Source: Amblyornis subalaris | Taxonomy: Eukaryota > Chordata > Aves > Passeriformes > Ptilonorhynchidae | Direction: 5' to 3' | Length of the DNA: 64,000 nt | Assembly: GCA_018881555.1 (NCBI GenBank) | Contig: JACAXG010000064.1 | Span: 310,001 to 374,000, forward strand | In this document: positions 43,262 to 56,295 of the stretch, one piece after another | Position numbering within the stretch: the stretch's first letter is position 1 | Layout of the letters: each line of letters starts with the position of its first letter | Notes under the pieces: generated by a model | The model's input: only the letters and a program-made list of their open reading frames with translations | Database searches by the model: none | Told to the model about the DNA's origin: nothing | Position numbers and translations under genes: made by a program

Positions 43262-44315
43262 TGAATCATAGATCACAGAATCATAGAATCTCCTGATTTG
43301 GAAGGCATTCATTAGGATTATGGAGTCCAGCTCCTGGCCCTGCACAGGACAGCCCCAGAATTCCACCATGCGCATGAGGGAGTCCATCAAACAGCTCTTG
43401 AGCTCTGTCAAGCTCGCGGCCACAACCACTTCCCCNGGGAGCCTGTTCAGGTGCCCAGCTACCCTCTGGGGGAAGAACATTTTCCTAATATTCAAATTAA
43501 ACCTCCCCTGACACAACTTCAGGCCATTCCTGTCACTGGTCACCACAAAGAAGAGATCAGTGTCTGCCCCTCCTCTTCCCCTCATGAGGAAGCTGCAGAC
43601 TGCAATGAGGTTTCCCCTCAGTCTCCTCTTCTCTCGGCAGAACAGGCCAAGTGACCTCAGCTGCTCCCCATAAGGNTTCCCCTCTTCACCCTTCACCATC
43701 TTTGTAACCCTTCCCAATTTTCATAACTCTTCTTTGGACACTCTCTAATAGTTTCATGTCTTTCTCACATTGTGGTGCCCAAAACTTCCCCCAGGACTCN
43801 CGGTGAGGCCGCCCCAGAGCGGGACAATCCTGCAGAGTAGAGTGGGACAATCCCCTTCTTTGCCTGGCTGGTGAGGCTGTGCCTGATGCCCCAGGACAGG
43901 GATGCCCCTCCTGGCTGCCAGGGCACTGCTGACTCATGTTCAGCTTGCCATCCACCACGACCCCCAGGTCCCTTTCCACAGTGCTGCTCTCCAGCATCTC
44001 ATTCCCAGCCTATCCACACAACCAGGGTTGCCCCATCCCAGGTACAGAATCCAGCACGTGCCCCTGCTAAGCTCCGTGCAGTTGGTGATTGCCCATCTCT
44101 CTGATTTGTTGAGGTCTCTCTGCAGAGCCTCCGCCCTTGAGGGAATTAACAGCTCCTCCCAATTTGGTGGTGTCAAAAAAATTTACATAGTATTCCTTCG
44201 AGTTCTGCATCCAAGTCATTAATGAAGGTGTTGGAGAGAACTGGATGAGGAATCCCACTATTTACATCACCAGCCTGANGTCACCCTATTCACTACAACC
44301 CTTTGGGTATGCTTT
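43262..44315 (-). mobile_element. CR1 LINE, ~1 kb with decayed ORF2 3' end
   Basis: The longest retroelement piece in the window. Minus-strand translation, in several frames, gives CR1 ORF2 C-terminal landmarks in order: a degraded FADDTKLGG equivalent (FFDTTKLGG, ~44.17-44.2 kb), LQRDLNKSERWA, a DLGVVVDGKLNMSQQC block, a GRPH-ESWGKFWAP block, LLESVQRRVMK and LGLFCREKRRLRGNLI, then the 3' UTR and an ATAGAATC tail at 43262. The reverse-transcriptase catalytic ADD is not preserved and frames shift repeatedly, so it is a dead copy. Confidence 0.93.
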
Positions 44316-44561
44316 TATTTCCCTCTGTTAGATCTATGTCTGAAAATGACACATATTAGTCCATATCTTCATATAGTTATTATTGAGAGTCTTTGTACAA
44401 AACATTCACAAAGCACACTGAGATATCCTTTGGCTAAGAGATGATAGAGCAATACCGAATAATTACAATTTCAAGGGGAAGAAAACCCCCAAAATATTTG
44501 AAAATAACTGTTTATGCAAAAAAGGGGGGCAGATTGAATACACTGATAGAGAGACAGGTAG

Positions 44562-44594
<33 letters not shown>

Positions 44595-44630
44595 TAGATC
44601 GATATAGATCGATATAGATCAATATAGATA
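44562..44630. repeat. (GATA)n microsatellite grading into a 10-bp repeat
   Basis: About eight GATA units (44562-44595) followed by tandem GATATAGATC decamers (about four, the last imperfect). Confidence 0.93.
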
Positions 44631-45515
44631 TGTAAAGCCGATCTTTATATGTAATTTTAAATTAAATATTTATTAATACATACACCCTTTTGGTGTACAT
44701 TCTGATCCCCTAAACAAAAATAACACAGTGGAGACATCAAAAAGGACCTTAATAAATTGTCCTTTCTGATTAAAGAGAGCCCATGCTGCCTACTCACAGA
44801 TAAAGAAAGCAAATCCACTCCTGTTCCCATGATCAAACGNGGACCCCTGAGCTGAAGAGCTGCCTTGTTATTACTCATTGCAGGCAGCAGCCCAAAACCA
44901 GTCGATTTTTAAAAGAACACTTGTTAACACCTTTTTGCCTCTCCCACCTGTACGCACACACTCACACGTTCAGAAGGAGAACCTGTTCAGTGACATTAAC
45001 ACAATTGTGCCATTACAACTGGAATTTAAGGCATCAGAAAATGCCTAAAATGTTTTGATTCACCTTGTATGCCTAGCAACAGGGAAGGATCTGTTCAGCT
45101 ATGGCTCTGGCTGGGCTGGAGAGGGATTTATGCTATGTAATCATACAGATTGGCACCTGGCAGAGTTTTTCTCTTTTCCTCAATGCAATACACTGTCTGA
45201 TATTAAGTATATGAATAAATAACTAAATAATTGAACAAGCAAATAAATCTTCCCCAGGATTTTATAGAATATTATTGTCTTTGTTCACAAAAATTTGCAG
45301 TGAATTACACAGGGGTCAATGATCAAAGATATAATACATGTCCCAGTTTGCTTACAAAAGAATGGTGAGATTTGTATCTAGCAAAACTTTTATAATTAGA
45401 CCGTAAACATGTCCAGCTCAGCTCATCACCCTGGACTCCCTTCCTAGCACACAGAGAGAAAGAGGCATTTTTGGAACACCGTTCATCCCCTCTATTTCAA
45501 ATGTTGATGTTATAA

Positions 45516-45835
45516 AATCATAGAATGGTTTGGGTGGAGAATGACCTTAAAACTCATCCAGTTTCAAACCCCTGCCATTGGCAGGGACACCTTCCACTAG
45601 ACCAGGTTGCTCGAAGCCTTGACCTACCTGGTTTTGAACACTTCCAGGGATGAGGCANCCACAGCTTCTCTGGGCAACCTGTGCCAGGGCTTCACCACCC
45701 TCACAGGAATGAATTTCTTCCTAATATCCAATTTAAATCTACCCTCCCTCAGCTTAAAACCATTTCCCCTTGTCCTATCACTTCATGGCCTTGCAAAAAT
45801 TCCCTCCGCAGCATTCTTATGATGCATTATTCCCT
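45516..45835 (-). mobile_element. CR1 LINE 3' fragment
   Basis: AAATCATAGAATGGTTTGGG, CCATTGGCAGGGACACCTTC, CAGGTTGCTCGAAGCCTTGA, CCACAGCTTCTCTGGGCAAC and TTTCCCCTTGTCCTATCACT in reverse-complement CR1 order. Near full 3' UTR and relatively young. Confidence 0.95.
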
Positions 45836-48800
45836 AGAAATGTTCCCTGCTTTTCACAGACTGCATATGAAGGAAAATTAAAGTAGAACCTCAGCTGCAG
45901 ACACTTCGGAGCTGGGCAGAGAAGTTCCACCCCAGTGCTTAAAAAAATTAAAAAAAAAATTAACAAAAATCATACAGTTTTGAACAGAGGGAAAAAACTG
46001 TGGGGCATCCTGAATTTGAATAGGTATTTTCTTTCCTTAGAGAGGAGAAATGTTTCAGACATCATGATTTGGATTCTGCATTCAGCAGTAACTGCTGACT
46101 CCAGGAAGCTGACAAGCAGTCCCAGAGCATGTATTTGTTGGGGTCTGGTTTGAGCTTGGAAATCCTCTAACTTAGACAAAAATTAGGAACTGAAGGGATC
46201 TGGGATGGAAGTGAAGAGGTGTGTAGGGATGTGAAGGTCTCATCTTNTCCTTACAAGAGAGAATGGCCATGGGTGATACAAGAGCCAACTGAAGATACTC
46301 TGCCAATTCATGTGGGCTAGTTTGGACCTAAAAAACAAATTAAACTCAGCTCTCTTGCAGGTGCCATTTCTCTCATAGAGTTTGGCAGAACATGCTATGA
46401 AACACAGTGAACTTCTATCACACTGCGTGTACCAAACTACTCGGCTCTGTGTTGCCTNTTGCAGCACAGACCCGAAGCAAATGGTCACTCTGACATGCTC
46501 TTTATTTAATAAAAGCAACAACAAGGACCACAGCTTCCTATTTAGAAATGCCAGGCTCTATTATATACTGACAGTCACTGCCAGAGAGAAAGTGACTTCA
46601 GGCTTGGATCTCTGTTCACATATGACAAGAGCTACAGGAATAATTGATTTTCCAGTTTGATGCCCAAACTGGGAAAAAAAGAACGTGTTAAGTCAGCTTA
46701 GAAAGAAGTAATTCCTTGTTCAAAGTGAAGTGATACATCCTTCTTTTTCTTTTCTCCCCCTTATTTTAAGGCATTTTTCTTAGTGATTGCAAGTTATATA
46801 GTCATTGTGGCTTCACATTTCCAGACTTGTCACTTAAGCACCACAACAAACATTTTACAACCTCTTAATGTGCTACAAATACAAATTAAATCATACCTTA
46901 AACTCACCTGTACACTGTGAAGTTAGATAAATCGCCATGTGCTGAGTCATGTAACATAGCACAGGATGCCATAGCAATTATTTAACGTGGGCAACAGTAA
47001 ACAGTAGGATGCAGAGAGGATGTTTGTATGGAAAATATATTCCAACCTATTACAGGACATGCCTATTCCACAGTTTCCCGCAGAGGTGATGGACTGAACT
47101 CAGCAGTCACANCACTCCTTCCTATCTCTGACCACAGTCTTTGGGGTCTCTCTTNCTAGAAAAATGGCATGTCAATGGGCTAAAGTATACAAGAGGAGAA
47201 CCAGGCTGACGCTGCATTCTCTGCACATCATTCAGATTCTAGAAATAACCCAAGTCTCACTGCACTTGTTCCACAGATATTCCATTTGGGTTTTCTGAAA
47301 TCTGGGTTCTTTTTCACCTTTTCAAAATGTTGACAGAAATTGCCTCAAAATTAAATATCAAAGTGATCAAATATTTCATGAGTTCTATATCTAAGCTACA
47401 GTACTATCATTAGAGTCAGACTGGTTGGGGTTATCCTGACTGATATCCTGCCCCTAAGCACAGGATGTACTGAACAGTCTCNTTAATGAAATCTCCATAT
47501 TGCAACCAGTCTTTCTCTTTTTATGCAACAGATCATGATAATCAAAACTTATCTTGGGCTACATGAAATTTCCCAACATGCTGTGCTTGAGTTGTGCGAA
47601 GACCTTGAGACAACAGCACACGAAGCTGCCATTTTAAGCCTAAAAAACCCAACCACTTGAAATCTTGCTACTCTCTTAAAATAAAACTATTCTCAGCTAC
47701 AAATATGTCCATGTATGGAGGAAGAATTGCTCAGTTCAAACACTGGAGCACTAACACTTGTGCAGAAAAAAAGACTCAAAGTCAAAGACAGGGATCCTCC
47801 TGTCCAAAGAAAGGAATATATAACAAACCAGATGGCACAAAAGTGCAGAAAGGATACCAAAGAGACGATAAAAAATGAAGTCCCACTTAAATGAGGTGAT
47901 AAATTTCCTCATTTCCTGTTCGCATTTTGTGGGAAAGACCTTTATGAGATGGATGCTGCCACAAGCAAAATCTGAGGACCACTATTCAAGCATCATATAA
48001 GTGCAATATAAAACTGGATATATTTCTTTTTCTTGAGGAACCTAAAACTCAAAGAGGTCATACACAAAAAAAGAAAAAAAAGAGTCTATTTGTCCATATT
48101 CCCCATCAATCTGATAGGCTGAGCCTTTGCTTTGATCAACACTCACTGGTATTTGTTGTGGGGAACATACATCTACTGTCTTGCAAAATAGCATGGTGCC
48201 ACTAAGAAATCAAGACTTTCAAATTATTTTAATAACAAGGGTATAGACATGAGTCCCTTGGGGTTTGTGATATGTTGTCACTCCTGCCTATAAAATTCTG
48301 AAATTATAGGTAATACTTGAAAATAGGGTCCTAGTGGGTTATTTTGGTTCTTGATCACACAGAAGCTCATAGGAGAGAAGAGAGATGGTGCCAACCATGC
48401 CCACCTAAATCTATTTATTTGAGAGCTTTGCCCAGAATTCACTGTGGAGATGTCTATAATCAGAGCAGTTGCTGCATGCTGGCTAATTAGCTTTGCTTTC
48501 ACAAATGGAGATAAAAAATGAAACAATCCCAACACTCTTTCTGTTCTCCTTCTCATCTTGGTAAATTTAAACATTAGCAACAAAGTCAAACAATGGCTAA
48601 AGAGGAAATATTNAACTGTCTTTTGACAGTGACAAATTACTTCAACCTTTATGGGTTCATTTTTTAAGCAGTTTGACATTTCGTTACCAAGGCAGATTTT
48701 TTATTTTATTGTTTCNTTCAGTCTGTTATACAGCCACAAGTGTTACCAAGTAGGTTTCTATGATTCATAAGCAAGTAGAAAGAAATCATGTCTCTATTGA

Positions 48801-50589
48801 TAGCACTGTTATTTTTTATTATTATTTACAAATGCTCCTGCGTATCCTAGTCTTTCTACTTGGTTCATGATTGACTTCTCATTTTTCCCCAAAGAGGTGA
48901 GTAAAAGATTTTGACTTGTACAGACTTTGTCAAACTAGATCAGAAGAGAAATCCAACAAGTCTTGTGTTTTGCAAGTGATCACAGCCGAGTATTTGATAC
49001 TCACNGAGGAGACAGAGGTAAACACAGAGAACAAAATAAAAGCCTAAGCCCTGACAGCTTCAGAAATTGAATGCCTTCAAGCAAAGTCTTCCTGAAATTA
49101 CCCAAATATTGGTTTATATCACAGCCCTCACAGTTCCCATCCTTTCAGAACAAGGACTGCAGGAATTGTCAGTGCTGTCATTTTGCACAATAGTGTCAAA
49201 TCCTACAAAGTTCACAGAAGNACCTTCCGGCAATGTGTTACACCAGGTCTCTTATGGTCTACAGAAATGGTGAGAAAAAGAATCCTTTTATGGGGTCTAA
49301 ATGTGCTATTTTTCAGGTTACTTGAGTTTTGTCCATTATTGTATTGTGAAAAAAAATCAACAGAAGATCTGTTGCAAGATCATACTCCACGGTCTGTTGT
49401 AAAACCAAGTAAGTCAAATCAATTTCCATTACTTCCCCACTTATTTTGCTGAAGATAATTCTGTGGCTCAGAGAATCCCATCACTCAGGTAATTGGAATT
49501 GTCAAAGTGACCAAATGAGATCTATTAGATTTTTCTTTTAGAAATATTTCAAAACCTGTTTTAATGAGTATTATTCTATTCCAACCAATCACACCCAGAA
49601 AAATCATTTACAACCTGGCTTAAAGGCACCTTCATTCTTGCAAAAAATTGGTCTGCACAAAAATTGCTCCTCTTTGGCCCAGGTGCTGTAATGCTGGTGT
49701 GGTTCCTCTGATGTGGAGGATGTGGTTTCTATGCCTTTTGCTGCCAGGAAACAGCTCAACATCTAATCCTGTCATTATGCCTCATTCCTGAAGTCTTCAC
49801 TTATGCCACTCTCAGGCAATGAATCATTTATAGGTCTTTCACATGCATGCAAACATACATCAAATGGAAAAGCCAATGATAAAATAATATACAGTCTTTT
49901 TTATCACTACAGAAATCCACTATTTCTATACTAACACTGAAACAGAAGTAATGGCTAATCAGAATCTGTCCTGGCTATGTTACTTTAAGGCAATTACATT
50001 AATCTGCTATAATTTACTGCAACAAAATAGGGAAGTTTTGAATAGCTGAAACTGTATAAATTTGCATAACTATTACATCTTCACAGGTTCATTTTCATAG
50101 CCCAGTAGATACCTCCTGTATTATGCATAGTACATATAGCAGCCCTCAAGTAATTTACACTCAAAGACAATCAAATTTCATGAGCTATGAGTAGCTTACC
50201 ATTTATTCTGCAGGCCACGATTTTATGGTTTTAAATAAAATACTTCTAATGAGTTCAGTAGCAGAGAAAGAGACTGATTGACAGCTCTGGAGAGTTGAAC
50301 TGTACTTGTTTACAAAAGAAACACAATGTGTAGCGCAGCACCAGAGCTTTACCACCCACAGGAACATTATTTAACACTGCTTTGGGAGTACCCCGCTTTC
50401 CTGTTCAGCCTTTCACTCCTGCTTCTCATCAGCCAGCTNTGTCTTACCAATGCCAAAGAGACCTAATCCCAGTAGAGACATTGCAGATTGCATCAAGGCC
50501 TAACAAAATCCTGTGAGAGGGCAGTGATTTTGCCTCTGGTCATCAAAGAGTAGATATATGGTGCCTTCAACTGACTTTATGGTTTTATC

Positions 50590-50956
50590 CTACACATGGA
50601 AAGAGTTTGGGAATATCTTGGGAGACCTTATAGCAGCCTTTCAATACTTAAGGGCAACTTAGAAATATGGGGACAAACTTTTTAGCAGGGCCTGTTGTGA
50701 TAAGACAAGGGGTAATGGTTTAAAACTAAGAGAGGGTAGATTCAAACTAGTTATAAGGATGACATTTTGTGTGATCAGAGTGGTGAGACACTGGACCAGA
50801 GTGCCCAGACACCTGGTAGATGTCCCATCCCTGGAAACATTCAAGGCCAGGTTTGACAGGGNTCTAAGCAACCTGATCTAGTTGANGATGTCCCCGCTTC
50901 TTGCAGGGCTTTTGGACTAGATGACATCCAATCCCAACCATTCTATGGGTCTATGA
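50590..50956 (+). mobile_element. CR1 LINE 3' fragment
   Basis: GGAGACCTTATAGCAGCCTT (end of ORF2), GATAAGACAAGGGGTAATGG, GTGGTGAGACACTGGACCAG, TCCCTGGAAACATTCAAGGC, GGACTAGATGACATCCAATC and ATTCTATGGGTCTATGA. Reaches slightly further 5' than most copies here. Confidence 0.94.
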
Positions 50957-53678
50957 ACACGACAAGGAGGAAAAGTGATGGGAATGGGCTTATCTGACCT
51001 GTCCTTATCCAATCTGCCAGGAACCAAAGCCTACAGATGAAGGATACTGCAGCTCCTTCACATTTAATGACACACCCAGCAAACCTGGGACCATACAGTG
51101 ACTGAGTGCACAGATATCGACGATACAGCAAATCCTATTCAAATACCAAACTATGAAGCTGGGAAAATCAGAGGTAAATACCATTGTAAAACTAGGCTGA
51201 CTGGAAGCTTGACTTCTCAAGGTTTATGCCAGTCAAAGAAGTAGTGTAAACTTATATCCCTCCGACTGTGTCTGGCTTAGCCAAAACAAATCTTTAGACC
51301 CATATTCTCATCCAAATTCTCATATGTGTAACTTTTCCTGGTTGTGCAAAGAGCTTACTTGAAGCATTACCCAATTCTGATCCAAATTTCTTTTTTTTGC
51401 CACTCATCACAACACTTGAGTAAGGATTCTGGACATGTGTTTAAGTCAAGTCATCTTCAGCAGAAGTTATTCTTGTACTGAAGAGCTTCTAAAATTCTTC
51501 TTACCTTGTCATGAAGCTTCAAAAAAATGCTTTGTCTCTATTTGTTAAACTTTTGTCTAATGTTATTCACCTCTGTCTGGCATTACTTGGAGAATCATAA
51601 CACACTGACCCATCTCTATCTCTCAGCCCATTCTTTTCTGTTTGTCAGACTGCTGAACCCTGTCTGATCCCTGGAGAAAACGTGAGATCATTTGATCAGG
51701 GTCAGTTGGTTTTGCACAAATTGATGTTGCAGGGACTGCGCTTCCAAGTGTTCCTCCCAAGCACTGCACCAAAACTAACAATTCTTATCAGCTGTGAAGC
51801 TGTTCCTTGGGTCATTATGACAGATGTGACAGCTGTGAACAGAGGTGTAGGTTTTTGCTGTCACTTGAAGATTTATTTCCACAAAACAAGCCAAAGTTTT
51901 TGGAAAAAGAGGGAATCTTTTTCCCCATTCCCCAGTCCCCGAGCTGCTGTCTGGGACACTTGCCAGCAGCAAAGGGTTGCCTCTCAGATGATGGATCTTG
52001 ACTGTGCTGTTGTTGGCATCTCTGCTCATGCTGGAAAGGCATGAAGCTCAGAAGCCNTGAGATTTGGTCTCCCTTCAGGAACTCTTTCATCGTTAGTCAG
52101 TGGGAATTATTGTTCCTTAGGAACTAAGGATTAGTGTTCCTTAGGGCATATGAACATGATTTTTCAGCAAAGTACCACTGGAAAAAATAGTGAGAAGAAA
52201 GAAAAAGTGAATCATAGAGCNCTCTTTCAAAAGATAGAGAGCGGCCAAGTCCAATTCCTGAAGTGAGGCGTAAAAAGGCTGTTCCCGCTGCTCCTGCACT
52301 TTACTTCAGAGGAGAAAGGAAAAAAACAAAGGTATCTCTCAAGCCCCTTCCTATAAAATTCCTGAAAAATCAAGGCTAAAATCTCTAGAAAGGAAAAACT
52401 TGAATTGAAAGAANGTTGGCCAAGTGAATGGCTGTACAAACCGTGTAAATGGATTCAGACACAAAGAGAGAAATTATGGTGAGGGAAGCCAAATAAATTC
52501 TTCAGTATATAACTGTAATAGTAGCTGTGAAAGAGAAATAAATCCTCCATGCTTAGTCTGCCTTTTACCACGCTACTCACAACTGTCTAAATTANCCATA
52601 ATAAAACTCCTTTCAGTTATACAAGTCTAGGTGAGATTTGGAAAGAGAATGCAGCAGTNCGATTCTTTCCAATACATAAGCAATGCAGAAAAATGGCAAA
52701 AAAAAAGGTATGAAAAGAGCAACTTCCTATGCAAATTCTATTTGCTTTACAAAAGGAATAAATTATCAGTCCAATATGAGCAATTCCCAAGGATTTTCTC
52801 CAGAACGAGACTCCATAGCCTCCTACCTGGAGTCTCACAAGAATCTCTAATTCATTTCATGATATTTTCATTGAACACCCACAGCAAAAAGATTGCAAAC
52901 CTTTTTCAACACCGTGTTTCGGGTCTAAACCCAAATTAATCTCAGTTTTGAAGTCTATAATCATGCAGATCATTGCTTTGCTATACTCTGCGTATCCTGC
53001 ATCAAAAAGTAAGAACCACAGGAAAAAATATGGCAATGATTAAAGAAACCAGTTATTGTCACATTATCAGTTACCATGTTTTCTGCTACAGATAGGAAAT
53101 CACTTAGTCCTTTCTAGAGATCAGCCATTTATCTTCAGGCAACTGAAGATTAAAGACTTCACCAGTAATTATCACAAATGGTGCCTTGAACATACTGATT
53201 AAAGATACTTGTCATTGTACCTTATAAAGAGCAGTGTATCAGCTCTCTTACTATTTCAGAATAATTATGCATTGGACATCTGCTGGAGTCCCAATCACAA
53301 CTAATCACCATTTGCATCACCAGGACACCCAAGGAATCTTTTAAAACCACCCATTATAAACACATGCTAACACACGAAAGAAAAATAAATGTTTGCCATT
53401 ACACACCAGAGCAGAGAAGTCTGAGATGAAAACTAAAGGCATTTCTATATAAAATTAACAATTCCAGATGAAATTCTGATGTAAACTACACTTCTGCAGT
53501 CTGGATTAGCTACATTGAGTAATTATAAGTAAAAGCTATTTTAAATACTGGGATTTAAAAAAAATTGGTTTAAAAAAAGAATAATATGTATCAGCTGTCT
53601 TAGAACCACAGAATCATATTACATATTATAACTCTCACAATGGATCCTATGTGGATTCTTCCCTGATGTACAAACTTC

Positions 53679-53824
53679 ATAGAATCACAGAATATTCTGA
53701 GTTGGAAGGGACCCACAGGGATCATCAAGTCAAACTTTTAAGTGAATGCCCTGTACAGGGATCGAAACCACAACCTTGGCATTATTAGCCCCATGCTCTG
53801 ACCAGCTGAGTCAATTTCAGGGCC
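53679..53824 (-). mobile_element. tRNA-Ile-headed SINE with CR1-like tail (TguSINE1 type)
   Basis: Read on the minus strand, the 5' half matches a tRNA-Ile(AAT) with B-box: GACTCAGCTGGTCAGAGCAT, GGGGCTAATAATGCCAAGG, then GGTTTCGATCCCTGTACAGG. It is followed by a CR1-type 3' tail ending TTCCAACTCAGAATATTCTG TGATTCTATGA. The anticodon region reads CTAATAA as in tRNA-Ile. This architecture is that of the songbird SINE TguSINE1. The tRNA part has several mismatches and no acceptor stem, so it is not a functional tRNA gene. Confidence 0.88.
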
Positions 53825-54951
53825 TTCCTTCTTCAAGAGCTGAAAAAGTAAACCATTTGGCCAAAGAGCCGTAACTCCAGAAAAGAAAAGAAGACTAAAC
53901 CACAGATGACTCCTNTGTGACATAAAGTTGTTTGAATAATGTTTTGGTGCTAGGCTAGCACAGCCCAGGTTTTGCATAAGTTGCTGAAAAGATGAAAATA
54001 TTAGCACACTGTCTGAGGAAAAGAACTCTTATCATCAACGAAATTTTATTTGAATGACACTCCTAGTTCTTGTGTTATGCCAGGCATAAACCTCGTGTCT
54101 TTGGGGATTGCTACATCAATGCTAGATGAAAGAAGAACACTTCTCATCAAACACCAGAGCCTTATTAATGAGAAATCATATGATTAATCAATCTGATTAC
54201 TTAGAAGACAATTTATCTGCAGTGCAACTGCTAGCCAAATGAAAATAAGATTACTGTGAGTACAGTTTATTAATAATCCCCAGTATGTCATTGATTCAAC
54301 TTGATTATAACACAGCAGGCATGTGATGCACAATATTACAAAGACATTTAACCAGCCTGACAACAGTGAATACAGAACAGGTTTATGGTACTGGGTAAGG
54401 CACAAAAATCCTCAAGTGTAAGTGACCACTTAGATTTCAGTTCTGCAAGGAACATTTTATTTTATTGCAGATGTAGGAGCTGTCAAAATTTTTCGGTGTT
54501 CATCTCTTATGGTTGTTGAGATCACCTGAAAGCATGAGTCAGTGTGGGTTTGAGATACAGACCTTGTAACTCCAAAACAACCCCTTGAACTTCCTCACAC
54601 AGAAAAGCAATTTACGAGACACAAAGGGGAATTCAGATGCCCCAAGGGAAACCAGTCACACACCGCTCAGGCTGTTTCATCCCACTGGGATCTCCCAAGA
54701 TTACAGCAGATATAATCCTACTTTGAACACATCTACTGTGATATATATTCCCTGTGAGCATAGGTTATGGGCTGAAGAGAGCTTGAGAAAGTCCTAGCAC
54801 TTTTTATTACTCTGCAGATTATTCACTTCTAGTTTTTTGACCAGAAAAAGTGTGTTCCTTCATATTTATCTGACAACACAAAAAAAAAATCTTCTTTGAA
54901 TAATAAATATCTTTGTTGTCTTAATTCTGCTTGAAAGGAAAAGTGTAGTAT

Positions 54952-55005
54952 AGAGAGAGAGAAAATATTAGAGAGAGAGGGAAGGAGGAAAGGAGAAAGA
55001 GAAGA
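54952..55005. repeat. GA-rich low-complexity tract
   Basis: Imperfect GA/GGAA purine tract on the plus strand. Confidence 0.8.
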
Positions 55006-55670
55006 TCCCTGTTTGCTAGGTAGAGGACTGGAAAGAGACAGGAAGACAAAGAAAAAATCACAAGGTTTAAATAGAATTAGTTACTATAACTACTCTGCTA
55101 AGCCAGGAGATGAGGAAAGTGTGAGTGATGTTCAGAAGTCACCTGGGGAGAACTAGGGAAAATGAACATGTCCAGTTCAAAGCTGCTGGCATTTAATTAG
55201 TCTCTGCAGTGAAAGTCCAAAGTGCAGAATGAGAAGCCTTCAGGATCTATCATTAAACAGTGGCACCTCAGCAGCCCAAATGCAGAAGATTAGGTCAGGA
55301 AGTGGCAAGAAGAGCTGACTGATGCAGGCTATCTTTAGAAAATAAGGCAGTCAATTGCCTTTTCAGTAAGGGAAAAGCAAATCAATGACATAAACTAGAT
55401 GAACATTTCCACAGTCAACCTGTGGGCCTAAAAAGAGAATTAACTCTCTGATGCANCCAAGTTCTATCAGGAAAAAAGAGGGGAAATGAAAATATGGCCT
55501 ATATATGACATACCAAGGTAAGAGTCTTCTACTTTGTATTCAAGAGATGTCTGGAAAACATAACTTAGTAGTTTTAACACCATATCTCAGCACATTTCTG
55601 GCTTTTCTGGGGTTTGAAACTACTGTAAATCCAGCCACTACTCTACTGTGTTCAAATATTTTCTGAACCA

Positions 55671-56295
55671 TGAGTGGTGGATTGACCTTCAGGTGCCCAC
55701 CAAGCCACTCAATCACTCCCCTTCTTCAATAGGACAGAGAGAAAAACACAACAAAAAGCTCAAGAGACAAGGTAAGGACAGGGGGATCACTTACCAATTA
55801 CTGCCATGGCCAAAACAGACACTACTTGGGGAAATTAATATAATTTATTACCAATTAAACAGAGTAGAATGAGAAATAAGAAGAAATCTAAAATCACCTT
55901 CCTGCAGGGNACAGCCACCTGCTCTGGCACAAGGCTCTCCAAGGCTTTGTCACCAGGCTCTTTATGTCACGCTGAAAGGAAACCTCTGGCACCTGGAGCA
56001 CCTCCTCTCTTCCTACTTCACTGACCTTGGTGCCTGAAGAGTTCTTTGTTTTCCATTTTCTCACCCTTTCTCACAGCTGCTGGACAGGGTTTTTTACCCT
56101 TTCTTAAATACCTTATCACAGAGGTTCTACAGTCGTGGCTGATGGGCTCGGCTTTGGCCAGCAGTGGGTCCACCTTGGAGCCACCTGGAATTGTCTCTGT
56201 CTAATGTGGGGGAAAGTTCCTGTTTCTTCTCACAGAAGCCTCCNCTGGTCCCATCCCCCTCTGGTACCAAAACCTTGCCACATAAACCCAACACA
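55671..56295 (-). mobile_element. Solo LTR, avian ERVL-like, minus orientation
   Basis: The plus strand carries hallmarks of a common avian endogenous-retrovirus LTR: GTGCCCACCAAGCCACTCAA, GGGGAAATTAATATAATTTATT, CCTGGAGCACCTCCTCTCTT, ACCTTATCACAGAGGTTCTAC, GGCTCGGCTTTGGCCAGCAG and CCAAAACCTTGCCACATAAA ending near CCCAACACA. In its own orientation it starts TGTGTTGGGTTTATG. No gag/pol/env sequence flanks it, so it is a solo LTR. Ends are approximate and I found no convincing target-site duplication. Confidence 0.8.

Noticed and set aside
43871..44222. Plus-strand Pro/Ser-rich open frames near 44 kb
   Set aside because: They are antisense readings of CR1 ORF2; the minus-strand frames give the LINE landmarks.
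53740..53824. Possible tRNA-Ile gene on the minus strand
   Set aside because: The tRNA-like part lacks a proper acceptor stem, has mismatches in the arms, and runs directly into a CR1-type tail, so it is a SINE head.
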